A stretch of 64,000 nucleotides of DNA from Lampris incognitus (taxonomy: Eukaryota > Chordata > Actinopteri > Lampriformes > Lampridae), in the NCBI RefSeq assembly GCF_029633865.1, contig NC_079216.1, positions 19,318,677 to 19,382,676 on the forward strand. Reading direction: 5' to 3'. The notes under the pieces are model-generated. The model had not been told where the DNA came from. It saw nothing but the letters and a program-made list of their open reading frames with translations, and ran no database searches. Both the position numbers and the translations under genes were made by a program. Shown here piece by piece: positions 45,603-56,325 of the stretch. Each line of letters opens with the position of its first letter. Within the stretch, counting starts at the first letter, position 1.

Positions 45603-46311
45603 TTTTTCTAAAAATGAAAAGAGAAAAGAAAAGAAAAAGTCCCTGCCTACTAGCTACAAAACAAAAACAGAGCCTTGAGAACCCATGCTGATCTAATTCC
45701 CTAGAGATCGCATCCCCCATTTCTAGTATAACCTGGCAAATAACCATATAAAAACCCTCTAACAAGCCCCAACCAGGGCGAACAGTGGTCTTGTTAAGAT
45801 TATATTAAATCCAAAAAGTATTTATATACCTAAGAACTTTATATCAACACCCATATTAAAAAAAATTAAAAATTAAAAAAAAAAGAAAAGGAAGGAAAAT
45901 ACGTATATCTACACCCATATAACAGCAGTTATAATACAGTTCCTTTGTAGGTAAGTGACACTGACCTGGGTGTCGCCCTAGCAGTCGTCACCAAAGCACT
46001 GTTACGGATCTCATAAAAATTAGCATCCATACACACATATACATGCACACACACGATAATAATAAAACAGAAAAATAGCTTTTTTAAATGGGCAGCAGGT
46101 ATGAGACATTCTTATTAAATGAAAAATGTAACATTATCTGTGAGTCTCAAATTGCAAAAGTTAAAGTAAATAGATAAAGTTAAACCATAACGTTACCCTG
46201 TTGTCTTGGTGTCTTAGCTAGTTACTTCCGCTAGCTGTTGGCACTTAGCAGCTAATATCAATTAGCCGCCAATACCAGTTAGCCACAAATATATTGGAGT
46301 GTATCAGCAAC
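45603..46311 (-). other. L1 ORF1-ORF2 intergenic stretch
   Basis: About 700 AT-rich bases inside the L1 with no conserved frame; unusually long for an L1 spacer, so it may contain an unrecognised small insert. Confidence 0.5.
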
Positions 46312-47175
46312 TTACTGTACATTGTCCTGAGGCTTTAGATTCTCCCTGATATAACCCATCGCCTTAGATGGGTCTTCGAACCGCTTTTCTTGGCCGGACG
46401 ATGAAGTGATACGAAGCACCGCCGGGAACTGGATCCCGAACTTGACGCCCTGGCAGCTCCGGAGGGGCCGCTTAGCTTCGGAGAAGACCGCTCTCTTCTT
46501 CGCCACTGCCGCGGTGTAATCCGGGAAGATGCTCACTCTCTTGCCGTGCGGGGTCAACGGAGCTGAACGGGCAGCTTTGCGGAAAACCTCCTCCCTCTCT
46601 GAGAAATAGTGAAACTTCACCACGATGATCCTGGGGGGTTCTCCTTCGTTGGTCGAGTGCCGCAGGCCGCGGTGAGCCCAGTCTAGGGTCGGGGTGAAGC
46701 TGAGGCCCAGTAACTCCTGCAGTAGTGTAGCGATGGTAACAGTAGGCTGCTGGCCTCCGCTGGTCTCGAATCCCTCCTTTATCCCGACAATACGTGCATT
46801 ACACCAGCGTTGTCGCCCCTCCATACCGTCTACCTTCTGGCGTAGCATAGCGACTTCAGATGTTAGCTGGCCGATGTCCTCCTCCATTTTCGTGGTCTTG
46901 TCTGAGTATGTGTTCAGGCCGTCCTCCACGTTTTTCAGACGGGTCTCTTGTTTCGCCATGCCGGCCTTTATAGCGTCTATTTTAGCATTCAGATCCTCTG
47001 TGAATGAATCTATCCGTGCCAAGATCTTGCTCTCACTGCTCGCGATGGCAGCCATCACCCCAGATAGGTCTGTAGACTCCTCGTCCGGGGCTTTCACAGA
47101 GCCCGAGGCTTTAGCGGCCTGGTCACTGCTGGATTTGTTTTTGCCCGTCGCGTCTTCTAGATGATCGATATGCAA
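46312..47175 (-). CDS. L1 ORF1 protein (RNA-binding, coiled coil)
   Basis: Open frame of 287 codons. The upstream boundary is a stop at about 47204; no ATG precedes the conserved start, and the first in-frame ATG is at 47053-47055 (MAAIASSESK). Residues about 45-115 form a coiled coil (KILARIDSFTEDLNAKIDAI...LTSEVAMLRQKVD). An RRM-like and C-terminal domain follow (RWCNARIVGIKEG, DWAHRGLR, RIIVVKFHYFSEREEVFRKAA, KRVSIFPDYTAAVAKKR), as in transposase_22-type L1 ORF1p. It binds the L1 RNA as trimers in known families. Confidence 0.85.
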   Translation of the reverse strand: MHIDHLEDATGKNKSSSDQAAKASGSVKAPDEESTDLSGVMAAIASSESKILARIDSFTEDLNAKIDAIKAGMAKQETRLKNVEDGLNTYSDKTTKMEEDIGQLTSEVAMLRQKVDGMEGRQRWCNARIVGIKEGFETSGGQQPTVTIATLLQELLGLSFTPTLDWAHRGLRHSTNEGEPPRIIVVKFHYFSEREEVFRKAARSAPLTPHGKRVSIFPDYTAAVAKKRAVFSEAKRPLRSCQGVKFGIQFPAVLRITSSSGQEKRFEDPSKAMGYIRENLKPQDNVQ

Positions 47176-47354
47176 GGACAGGGTTGTGAGTCCGGTGTGC
47201 TAGCGGTTAAGTATCGTGTGTGTTAAACCTAATTTATCTGTGTTTGATCTGAAAAGTTAAAATATTAATGAAAAGTTCGCCCTGATCAGGAGCTCAATCT
47301 AAAGACGTCCTCACATGTTACTGCTCACCAGCGCCCCCAGCTGTGTATGTTTTT

Positions 47355-48121
47355 AACCTGTTTCCCCTAGGATGCCATCAAAACTCAAATCGACTGTAAC
47401 CAAAAGCAGCTCATACTTTCCTTGCCATTTCGTAGTAGGTTACACAGTCTTGCCATCTAGCTAGCATTTGCGTCATTCCATAGAAAGTGTTAAGTTTGAG
47501 TCCACAACATTCAAAGGGGACAAGGAGGCATAATAAAACTGTCAGTAATGTTTTCAGTGTCTGAAGCCACTGATTCAAGTGTACTGGTTAGCATGAAGCA
47601 AAATACAATTAAATAATAAATATACAATTTGTATATTTTTAGCTGTTTTTGTTAAATTACAATCATTTTCTCATGTCCACTCTGACCATTTCTCACATTC
47701 ATGTAAGGTAACACTTAAATATATCACATAAATCTCAGACTTTTATTGTTCTTATGAGCAAAAATACTTCCCTCTTCATATGAAATGTGTTAATTAAAGT
47801 TAAAATGCATAATTTTTGGTTAAAATATAACGTGAAAAGAGGACATGTCCGGGGAAAAGTGGATGTTTGGTCACCCATAACTCAAGTCATAACTCAACGT
47901 TAACCAGTATTGAGAAGGGCTAGCTAACAGTTGTTAGCTAGTAGCTAGCCCTTCTCACGACTGGTTATGCAATAGCTAAACAAACTCAAGTAGGGTTTGT
48001 TTACTAGTAACGATGCTAGCTAGTAGCTAGCCCTTCTCACGACTGGTTATGCGTTAGTGTTTAGGGTTTGTTTTGACGTGACTCTAACTAACGTAGCTTA
48101 GGTTACATAACTTAGAAAACG
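47355..48121. other. Remaining interior of copy B, noncoding
   Basis: No exon recognised; the missing SWIM/YqaJ and DDE exons should have been here. Contains an inverted repeat (47902-47926 with 47942-47966, 23 of 25 paired) and a direct repeat of GCTAGTAGCTAGCCCTTCTC (near 47938 and 48019). Confidence 0.6.
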
Positions 48122-48138
48122 TTATATATGAAACTTAC

Positions 48139-48316
48139 CTCGTAAAAAATGCTCACTGCAGATCCAGGAGTATTTGGACGGCTGCCAGTCCTTACGATTG
48201 ATAGCAGCTATCCAGTGCCGTCTTCTGTCGGCATCAAAAGGTACCTTGTAAAAGGCTAGATTGGGTTTACAGCCTTGCCTGTTGGCACACTGCACGGCAC
48301 AGCATGAAATCACCAT
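48139..48316 (-). pseudogene. THAP zinc-finger first exon of the copy B transposase
   Basis: ATG at 48316; 59 codons then donor CGAGG|GTAAGT. C2CH ligands: C..C (CCAVQC), then WICSEH. FYKVPFDADRRRHWIAAI.R..W gives the THAP tryptophan and basic helix. THAP domains recognise the terminal repeats in P-element-like and related transposases. No downstream coiled-coil or DDE exon survives in this copy; copy A preserves those instead. Confidence 0.88.
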
Positions 48317-48406
48317 TGTAGCATAAAAGTAAAATAAAAACTAGCTTCAAACAACGAAATGTCGAACTATAGCTAACGTGCCTGCTTGTCTTAAATTTGA
48401 CGTCCA

Positions 48407-48730
48407 AGTCTTCTGCCGTCCGTCATGGCGTTCATATTCCCCGTGAGTGGGACGTGACGTCACGTGCAAAGGGTGAATAGTATATTGATGTAATGGGCGA
48501 AGATCAGTTACAACTTATGCTAGCTAACGTAGCTGACTAGCCAACCATTGTCAGGGCAACGAAGGAATCGCGTGCTTTGACAGGAGCAACGCGAACGCCA
48601 GAGCGGCAACGTTTCACTGGCCAATCAGGTAGCGCTTCTTTTATGAATATTAATTAGCCTGCCCCTGCCACTCACCGGCCAATCAGGCAGCGCTTTTATG
48701 AATATTAATGAGCCTTCCCCTGCCACCCTG
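48407..48730 (-). repeat. Right terminal inverted repeat of copy B, with a tandem-duplicated tip
   Basis: The last about 55 bp (GGCCAATCAGG.AGCGCTT...ATGAATATTAATTAGCC..CCCCTGCCAC) occurs twice in tandem (about 48619-48671 and 48677-48726). The left end has a single copy. Confidence 0.82.
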
Positions 48731-48852
48731 CATTTCGGAAATTTGCCAGCGGGCCTCTTCCGCAACGACACGTGATGAGGAGAGACATGAGCGGTAATTA
48801 AAAAAAGAAAAGAAAGAAAACTTGTCCCAGAGAACCGTGTCTTCCAGGCAAG

Positions 48853-49222
48853 ATGGGAAACGGAATATCTTTCTACGGAATTCAGTGGAAAACCTATGTG
48901 TTTAGTGTACCTGGAAACCAAATCAGCCATGATTTCAAGGATTTCACTACTACAATACCACGCACAAAGACAAATATGGCATGTACACCGGAGGTGCCAG
49001 AGCCGCTATCATCACTGACCTCAAATAAAAGGAAAAATACAGTGACAGCAGAGCCTTTTTACCGAAGCCACGTCTACACAGGAGTCCTCTCTCAAGGCGC
49101 CTTACGCTGTTTCCATTGAGCTTGCTAAAGCAAAGAAGCCCTTGTCAGATGGCGAAACAGTGAAGCTATGTGCAGTAGAGATGGCTAAAGCTTTTGGAGA
49201 TGATATACTAGCTGTGGGTGAG
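48853..49222 (+). pseudogene. hAT transposase (ZBED/FAM200-like) fragment
   Basis: From about 49084 the frame APYAVSIELAKAKKPLSDG..VKLCAVEMAKAFGDD matches the start of the hAT transposase dimerisation region (SY.VSLRIAKAKKPHTIGE-type). The upstream 48853-49083 frame is a low-similarity leader in another frame. GTGAGT follows at 49219. No catalytic core. Confidence 0.6.
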
Positions 49223-49781
49223 TTTCAATGGCTTTCAACGGCTCCATCAGAGACACACAGAGAGAGAGAGAGGGAGAGAGAGCGTGAATGTGAGGCATAC
49301 ATTGTAAAAAAAAAAAAGCGCTTTCGTCGGTAGACTAGAAAGGCGCTAAATGCAGCCCATTTACTATTTTACAATTTTGAGCTAAATGCATGTTTATTTG
49401 AAAGGTGTCAAGGAATGGGAGGGCAGAGTAGAAATGCACTACAAACATGAATATTAGTTGCTGCATTTAGTGTGAATGTTAACTTTTGTACCATTATTGA
49501 ATGATGATTTTTGAGACCCCATTGCACTGAAACAATGGTATATCGCTCAGGAATGTGGACATTTTGTTTATGTTAAGCTCATTATATAGAAATGTTGGTA
49601 TAATAAACTTTGATTACCGGTATATATTTTATTTTTTTCATTAAATTAGATGCTATAGTTGGTTAACTGAGTTATGGGGTTACAGTAGCCCACTGGTGGA
49701 ACTGCATGGTCACAATCAGGCCCTCTGGTAATGAGGATAAAATGTTCATGGTCCTCTCTATCATCAAAGTTGCCCATCCCT

Positions 49782-49857
<76 letters not shown>

Positions 49858-50139
49858 AACCCTGCAAGATTTTAGTTTTTTTGTGCTGATACTCTTGCAG
49901 ACATTCTTACCTTATTTGTTTAAAGATGGAAGTCGATACGCTTTCATTAGGGAAGCCCTGCAGTGTGGGTGGCTAACTATGCTACTAATTGTGTGTCTAA
50001 TTATGTATTCTCTGTCTTATTCTTTACCGAATCTGTTACGTCTGGTGTTGCTGTGACATTACCATGTTTAGATCTTGTTTTACGCTACATGAGTCACGTC
50101 AGTCAGCTCTGTGAGTTGAGTTGTTGATTAAGTGCAGAA
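49223..50139. other. Noncoding DNA with (GA)n and (GT)n repeats
   Basis: Short GA run 49258-49282; nothing coding recognised. Confidence 0.5.
49783..49854. repeat. (GT)n microsatellite
   Basis: About 36 GT units. Confidence 0.97.
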
Positions 50140-50193
50140 AGACCGGGCATCCAACATAGACAAAATCATCAAAAAGGCCCAGTTGGGGAAGTA

Positions 50194-51843
50194 CAGTTAG
50201 GTCCATAAATATTTGGACAGTGACACAATATTTGTAATTTTGCCCCTGTACACCACCACAGTGGATTTGAAATGAAGTAACCAATATATGATTGAAGTGT
50301 GGACTTTCAACTTTAATTTAAGGGGTTGGACAAAAATATTGCATTAACCGTTCAGGAATTACAGCCAGTTTTATATATGGTCACCCCATTTTCAGAGGAT
50401 CAAAAGTAATTGGATACTTGACTAACAAGTGGCTTCATGGGCAAGTAATACCTTTTCCATCATTATTCCATGACAAATTAAGCAGATAAAAGGTCTGGAG
50501 TTCATCCCAAGTATTTCCATTTGCATTTGGTAGCTGTTCATCGGAACTCTCAACATGAGGTCCATAGAGGTGTCAATACAAGTGATGGGGGCCATCATTA
50601 GGCTGAAAAAGCAAAGGAAATCTATCAGATGGATAGTAAACACTTCAGGAGTGGCCAAATCAACATTTTGGTACATTCTTAAAAAGAAAGAATGCACTGG
50701 CAAGCTCAGCAACACCAAAAGGCTTGGAAGACCACAGAACACATCTACAGTGGATGATCACAGAATTCTTTCCCTTGAGAAGACAAACACATTCACAACA
50801 TCTAGTGGAGTCAAAAACACTCTTGAGAGGTAGGGGTATCATTGTCCAAGTCTACAATTAAGAGACGCCTGCATGAAAATAAATACAGAGGGTTTACAAC
50901 AAGGTGAAAACCACTGGTGTCACTTAAGAACAGGAAGGCCAGATTAGACTGTGTTTAAAAACATCTAAAAACCTACCCAGTTCTGGAATAGGTTCTTTGG
51001 ACAGATGAAGCAATGATTAACTTGCACCAGAAGGATGGGAAGAGGAAAAGTGTGGAGAACAAAAGGAACAGCTCATGATTCTCAGCATACCATATCATCT
51101 GTCAAACATGGTGGAGGTAGTGTTATGAAATGGGCATGTATGGTTGCCAGTGGAACTTGGTCATTGGTGTTTATTGATTATGTGAATACTGACAGAAATA
51201 GCAGGATGGATTGTGATGTTTGTAAGGATATACCACTTGCTCAGATTTAGCCAAATGTCACAAAACTGAGAGGACGGCGCTTCACACTGCAGATGGATAA
51301 TAACACAAAACCAGCTGAGAAAGCAACCCAAGAGTCTCTCAAGGCAGAAAAGTGGAATATTCATCAGTGACCAAGTCAGTCACCTGACCTCAACCCAATT
51401 GAGAATGCTTTTCACTTGCTGAAGACCAGACTAATGGCCAAAAGACCCACAAACAACCAGCAACTGAAGGCAGCTGCCGTTAAGTCTTAGAAGAGCATTT
51501 CAAAGGAGGAAACTCGGAATTTGAAGATGTTGATGGGTTCCAGACTTCAGACAGTCATTGACTGCAAAGGATTTTCCTCCAAACATTAAATATAATTGTT
51601 ATAATTATAGTTATGTTTGTTTGTCCAGTTACTTTTGAGCCTCTGAAAATGGGGTGACCCTGTATATCTATGGCTGTAATTCCTGAACAGTTAATGCCAT
51701 ATTTTAATCTAACCCCTTAAATTAAAGCTGAAAGTCTACTCTTCAATCACATCTCAAATACTTCATGTCAAATCCACTGTGGTGGTGTACAGGGGCAAAA
51801 TACAAATATTGTGTAACTGTCCAAATACTTATGGACTTATCTG
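50194..51843 (+). mobile_element. Tc1/mariner transposon, 1650 bp, complete ends, TA target
   Basis: Left end CAGTTAGGTCCATAAATATT; right end (reverse) CAGATAAGTCCATAAGTATT; TA on each side (50192-50193 and 51844-51845). Inner subterminal repeats about 200 bp in (GGGGTGACC near 51652 and GGTCACCCC near 50380) give the long IR/DR layout. Confidence 0.93.
50555..51590 (+). pseudogene. Tc1-type transposase pseudogene
   Basis: ATG 50555; helix-turn-helix pair (IIRLKKQRKSIRWIVNTSGV.KSTFWYIL, then LGRPQNTSTVDDHRIL with a GRPR-like box). Catalytic region with HGGGSVMKWAC, QMDNNTKPA and SQSPDLNPIEN (DDE pattern recognisable). Stops and frame shifts after LER (50829), near 50910-51010, at 51247 and 51368. 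Confidence 0.88.
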
Positions 51844-52220
51844 TACTTTCTCCACCAGCTCAGGAAGTTCAACCTGCCTCAGGAACTGTTGATTCAGTGC
51901 TACACTGCAATAATCCAGTCTGTTCTCTGTACAGCCATCGCTGTCTGGTTTGGATCAACCGCCAAACAGGGCAGGGACAGACTACAAAGGACAGTTAGGG
52001 CTGTTGAGAAAATCACTGGTGCCATCCTGCCCTCCATTCAGGACTTGTACATCTCCAGACTCAGGAAACGGGCAGGCAACATTACTGCAGACCCATCACA
52101 CCCTGGTCACAACCTGTTCCAACTCCTCCTCTCTGAGAGGCACTACAGAGCACTGTACCCCAAAACAACCAGATATATAAACAGTTTCTTTTCACGGGCT
52201 GTCATTCAAATGAACGCTTA

Positions 52221-52520
52221 TGTAACGGATTGAGAAATCGCCTTCATTAAAAGTTTAGAATACCCCCCCCCTATTTTTTAGATTAAATACAATGTGGGTT
52301 TACACCACCAAGTCAGTAGGTGGCGCTGCAGCGCTTCTGGGGATCAGTACGAAAGAGAGCAAAGCTTCCTTAAGCCAGACCGGAAATAAACTGGCGCGAG
52401 CTTGAGTGACAACGTATTTTCATCGTGCCTCTCTTTTTGATTCACAGATCCACAGTGCTATTTAGCCTGTGTATCCTTTGCTGCCGCTCCGGATATCCCC
52501 TAGGTCTGCAGCCGGTAACA
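52221..52520 (+). repeat. 5' LTR of tRNA-Pro gypsy element
   Basis: 300 bp; contains GTAGGTGGCGCTGCAG and GGAAATAAACTGG (AATAAA). It matches the 3' LTR with few substitutions from ATTGAGAAATCG onward. Confidence 0.9.
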
Positions 52521-52658
52521 ATTGGGGGCTCGTCCGGGATTTAGCACCGCCCAACTGAGGAAGCAGTAACTGTGACGACGAGATCCTATGCCCAAAGTTT
52601 CAGGGAAGACTGCTACAGCACACGTCATCCAGAGAGCCATAGCCACAGCTGTGAAGTC

Positions 52659-53615
52659 ATGATGTCAACTGTAACCCCCCGGCGGATGCTGATATTCCAG
52701 ATGCAGAAGAAACTCTCAGATTTGAGAACCAGTCAGCTACATGCCGTTGCAAGCGCGATTGATGATGGCAAAGAGACTTGTGATGTTAAAGATCTATGTG
52801 AACCAGAACTCTATGACTTAATTGTTAATTATGTCAGAAGTGAGAAGCTGGAAGCTATGGAAGACGAAGGTATGGCTAACCTCCTCGATGACATGATCAA
52901 TGGGGCAATACTAGCCCAAGACACCGGAGTGGCTGAAGCTAGCCAGGCCACACCCCTCCTGATGGAAACTGAACCATACACAGACCCATCCTCGACGGAC
53001 AGAGACATTCACACACACCCATCCTCCATAGACAGAGACATCCACACGCATTCAACCTCCATGGACAGAGACATTTTCACACAGCTAACCACCACGGACA
53101 GAGACAATCCCACCAATCCATTCACACCAGCCAGAGGTCCCGCCATGCTGATGCAAGCCAAGTCCAGCCTCAACGGTGCCGGGAGTGCTCCCCTGGGTCA
53201 TGTGAACTCACCCTCCACTATCACGGATCAGGTGGTAAGGTTGGCTGATATAACTATCTTGTTTCCACGTAGAGAGTTTAAGGTGCATGGTGGTCAGATC
53301 TCTGATGCAGGTTCTGACATCTCATATAGTAGTCTGGGTAAACAGATTGATGAGGGGTTGCGAGAAGAGTTTAGTGAGACAGAGGTCATAAGAACCATAC
53401 TTAAGATAACTAAACCTAGTGTATTCATTGAGATGTTAACCAACAAAGATGACCTCACAGTGGATGGTTTGAAGCGGTTTCTCCGCTCCCATATAAGAGA
53501 TAAAAATGTGACTGAGCTGTTCCAAGAGTTAAGTAATGCCAGACAGCAAGACAAAGAGAGCTCACAAACAGTTTTTGTACAGAGTTATAGGGTTAAAGCA
53601 GTGAGTTCGTTTTGA
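52659..53615 (+). pseudogene. Gag (N-terminal) of tRNA-Pro gypsy element, with 12-residue repeats
   Basis: Start chosen at the tandem ATG ATG (52659). Helical N-terminal domain (LSDLRTSQLHAVASAI...EPELYDLIVNYVRSEKLEAMEDEGM). At about 52980-53110 four tandem repeats of a 12-residue unit SS.DRDIHTHP occur. Stop TGA at 53613-53615; homologous sequence continues in another frame (QQPGACFSYDEKL...) to about 53815. Confidence 0.8.
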
Positions 53616-53849
53616 ATCACAACAGCCTGGTGCATGTTTCAGCTATGATGAAAAGCTTGTGCAGGGCACTTTCCTTCACACACTCTACCAGGGGTTAAAT
53701 GAGAGAAATAGCCATGTCAGGCGTGACCTAAAGCCCTTTGTTTCAGACATGCAGGTCAGTGACGACTTTCTCTTAGAGCAGGTCACCAAATCTACCAGTG
53801 AAGAAGAAGGAGAGTAAAACGCCTAGGTACAACAGCCAAAACCAGACCA
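53616..53849 (+). pseudogene. Gag C-terminal segment out of frame
   Basis: Frame +1 reads GACFSYDEKLVQGTFLHTLYQGL...RRDLKPF..DMQVSDDFLLEQVTKS, a gypsy Gag capsid C-terminus, and ends at TAA near 53814. Then the frame returns to that of the flanking ORFs. Confidence 0.75.
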
Positions 53850-56324
53850 GTGACTGTTAGTGCAGTTCAACATGACAGTAATGAACAGACTGACCAGACT
53901 AAACAGATTAAAGTCGACTCTGAGTTACAGGCTAACCGTGCCGCTATTCAGGAGCTGACAGCACAAGTGTCTGCTTTAACCAAGCACATGGCCCAGATGG
54001 TGAAACCCATTGAAAATGTTACTTCCAGAGGCCCAGGCTTAACTATGAAATGTCCCCAGTCACCAGTAACTGAGTCCAAGGGTAGGTGCAATGACTGTGT
54101 CCAAAATGGCAATGTGAGTTGTCCCCACTGTTTTATCTGTGGCCAGGCAGGACATAGTCATTGGCTGTCTGCAGAAGAGGATGTCGGGAAACGGGGGGAG
54201 GTCGTTGGAAAGGGGCAGCCAGCGATCTTCAGCAGCAAGAGGCCCCCAGTAAAGGTCAAAACAACTAATCAAAACACACAATGTCAGCAAACCTCAAGAA
54301 AATGTGTAGCCCAACTTATTGGAAAGCGATGTATGGTCTCTTGTTCAATCAACAGCGTCCCCCTCCAAATGCTGTTGGACTCTGGGGCTCAAGTGACCGT
54401 GGTGGGGAGAGAATGGCTCAAGAAAACATTGCCTAGTGTCAAAATCCAGCCGCTTGCATCCTTATTTTCCAACCAACCCCTTGAAGTATCAGCGGTGAAT
54501 GGTACAGTGGTTCCCCTGGATGGTTGGGCAGAAATCGACCTTCAGATCTGTAGTGTGAATCATGGACATGTGACTATCCAAGTACCAATAGTGATCAGTC
54601 GGGACTGTAACCATCCCCTACTAGGTAGCAATGTCCTTGTAGAGATTATCAAAGAAAACGTAGGGCAGGGCAATAGGCTGGATGTTACAGCTATACTTAA
54701 AGAAGCTTTGAATGTCACTGAGAACACAGTGGAGGCCTTAGTTTCTGTTCTCCAGATAATGGCCTCTGAGGAGACGCCACCCCAGTGTATTGTAAGAGTG
54801 AGTAAGAAAGGTCTAACTATTCCCGCAGGCCAAATCAGAGAAGTGAGATGCAAGGTTAGGGGGTGGCCAGAGGGTGGCACAAGGTTGTTTCAGCCTAGTC
54901 CAGAGAACAACTACCCTGAAGGTTTAGAGCTGTTTCCAGCTCTAGTAGATGTTCCTTGTGGGTCAGGAAAATGTAATTTTGTCCCCATTCAGAACTCCAC
55001 TAGGCATGATATATATCTAGCACAGAGAACAATCCTTGGAACTCTTGAAGAAGCCATTGATGTGAAACCAGTCAAGTGTCCCACTTTGAGTTCTGAGCCC
55101 ACACCCCAACCCACTGCCCAAACATGCTCAGCTCAGTTGAGTACAGACAAACAGACTAATATGAGCAAAGGGAAAGACAGACACTCAAATGCACCAATGA
55201 CAAAAGATAAGTGGCATCCACCTGTTGACTTGTCACATCTCGGAGACGATGAACAGAAGATAGTTAGCCACATGTTATTCAACGAGTCAGATGTGTTCGC
55301 CAAGGATGATGCAGATATAGGTTGCATTCCAAACCTGCAACTCAAAATCCACCTAAAAGACGAAACATCAGTTCAAAAGTCCTACAATGCGATTCCAAAG
55401 CCACTGTACAAAGAGGTAAAGGAATATGTGCAGAACCTGCTCAACCATGGATGGATCAGAAAATCCACCTCACCGTATTCCTCTCCCGTAGTCTGCGTTA
55501 GAAAAAAAGACATGAGCCTACGTCTATGCGTTGATTTCCGTGGGCTGAACAGCAAAACAGTCCCTGACCGCCACCCACTTCCATGCATCCAGGACCTGCT
55601 GGATAACCTTGGAGGCTACTCATGGTTTTCAATACTCGACCAAGGTATGGCATACCACCAGGGCTTTGTCGATGAAGGCTCCAGGCATCTGATGGCTTTT
55701 AGTATGCCTTGGGGGCTGTATGAGTGGCTCCACCTCCCCTTCGGCCTGACCAACGCTCCAACAGCCTTCCAGAGATGTATGGAAGGTGTTCTTGGCGGTC
55801 TGAGGGACGAGTGCTGCTCCCTATACCTGGATGACCTGCTCTGCTTTTCCAAAACCTTTCATGACCACGTGGAGGATCTGAGAAGAGTGCTGTGTCGCTT
55901 ACGGGAGCATGGTGTGGAGTTACGCCCAAAGAAATGTGAGTTGTTCAAGCGCGAAGTGAGGTATGATGGATGCCTGGTGTCAAGTGAAGGTGTTCAGGTA
56001 GACCCTAAGGACATGGAAGCAGTGCTTCAGTTGAAGGAAAAGGAACCGAAGAACATGGGAGAAGTCCGCGCTCTGCTAGGGTTCTTAGGCTACTATCAAT
56101 CCTTCATTCAAGACTTTTTCAGGATAGCACAGCCGCTGTTTAAGCTTCAAGAGGGCCCACGGGAGTCTAGTAAGCACCCTGTTACATCTACGTCTGTCAA
56201 GGCTGCACTGAAGGGCACAAAAAGTGGCCAATTGCCATCCAAGACACCCATACAATGGACTCCCGAACACAGTGCTATCGTGTCTCGCCTGGTCAACATG
56301 TTGACCAACCCCCCCCCCCCCCAT
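53850..56324 (+). pseudogene. Nucleocapsid, protease and RT of tRNA-Pro gypsy element
   Basis: Cysteine-rich segment [15 protein letters not shown] (54121-54165), protease [11 protein letters not shown] (54373-54405), [12 protein letters not shown] with [18 protein letters not shown] at 55824-55835 and [12 protein letters not shown]. The apparent start codon is GTG in continuous sequence. A run of 14 C at about 56310-56323 shifts the frame at the RT/RNase H border. Confidence 0.88.
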
Positions 56325-56325
56325 C

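Larger units (their letters stand above)
41567..47354 (-). mobile_element. Full-length L1-type LINE with 18-bp target duplication
   Basis: Body about 41585-47336 in minus orientation; CCAGCTGTGTATGTTTTT occurs at both edges (41567-41584 and 47337-47354). The 3' end on minus reads AATAAAG then a poly(A) run. 5' UTR, ORF1 and ORF2 are all present, about 5.75 kb, so the copy is not 5'-truncated. ORF2 carries two frameshifts and one stop. Confidence 0.92.
40848..48730. mobile_element. THAP/SWIM DNA transposon (ISL2EU-like), copy B, with long TIRs and an L1 inside
   Basis: The left end begins AGGGTGACAAGGGAAGGCTC (40848). The right end, read on minus from 48730, is CAGGGTGGCAGGGGAAGGCTC. Similarity continues for about 100 bp (ATTAATATTCATAAAAG, GCCTGATTGGC, GTGAAACGTTG) and reappears to about 41122/48407 (CACCCTTTGCA, GCCATGACGGACGGCAG), so the inverted repeats are roughly 280-320 bp. 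Each end drives the first exon of one gene, converging: SWIM gene from the left, THAP gene from the right. Without the L1 it is only about 2.1 kb. Target duplication unclear (possibly 2 bp). Confidence 0.75.
50140..52216 (+). mobile_element. L2/CR1-like LINE RT C-terminus, split by a Tc1 element
   Basis: Coding runs from about 50155 (DKIIKKAQLGK) through the TA at 50192 and, after the Tc1 insertion, from 51844 (YFLHQLRKFNLP) to the gypsy insertion at 52221. Motifs: QCYTAIIQSVLCTAIAVWFG, RLQRTVRAVEKITG, ADPSHPGHNLF and SFFSRAVIQMNA, the C-terminal end of a CR1/L2/Rex-type RT. The 3' UTR continues at 59147. Confidence 0.8.

Noticed and set aside
46694..47164. 156-codon plus-strand frame
   Set aside because: Antisense shadow of L1 ORF1.
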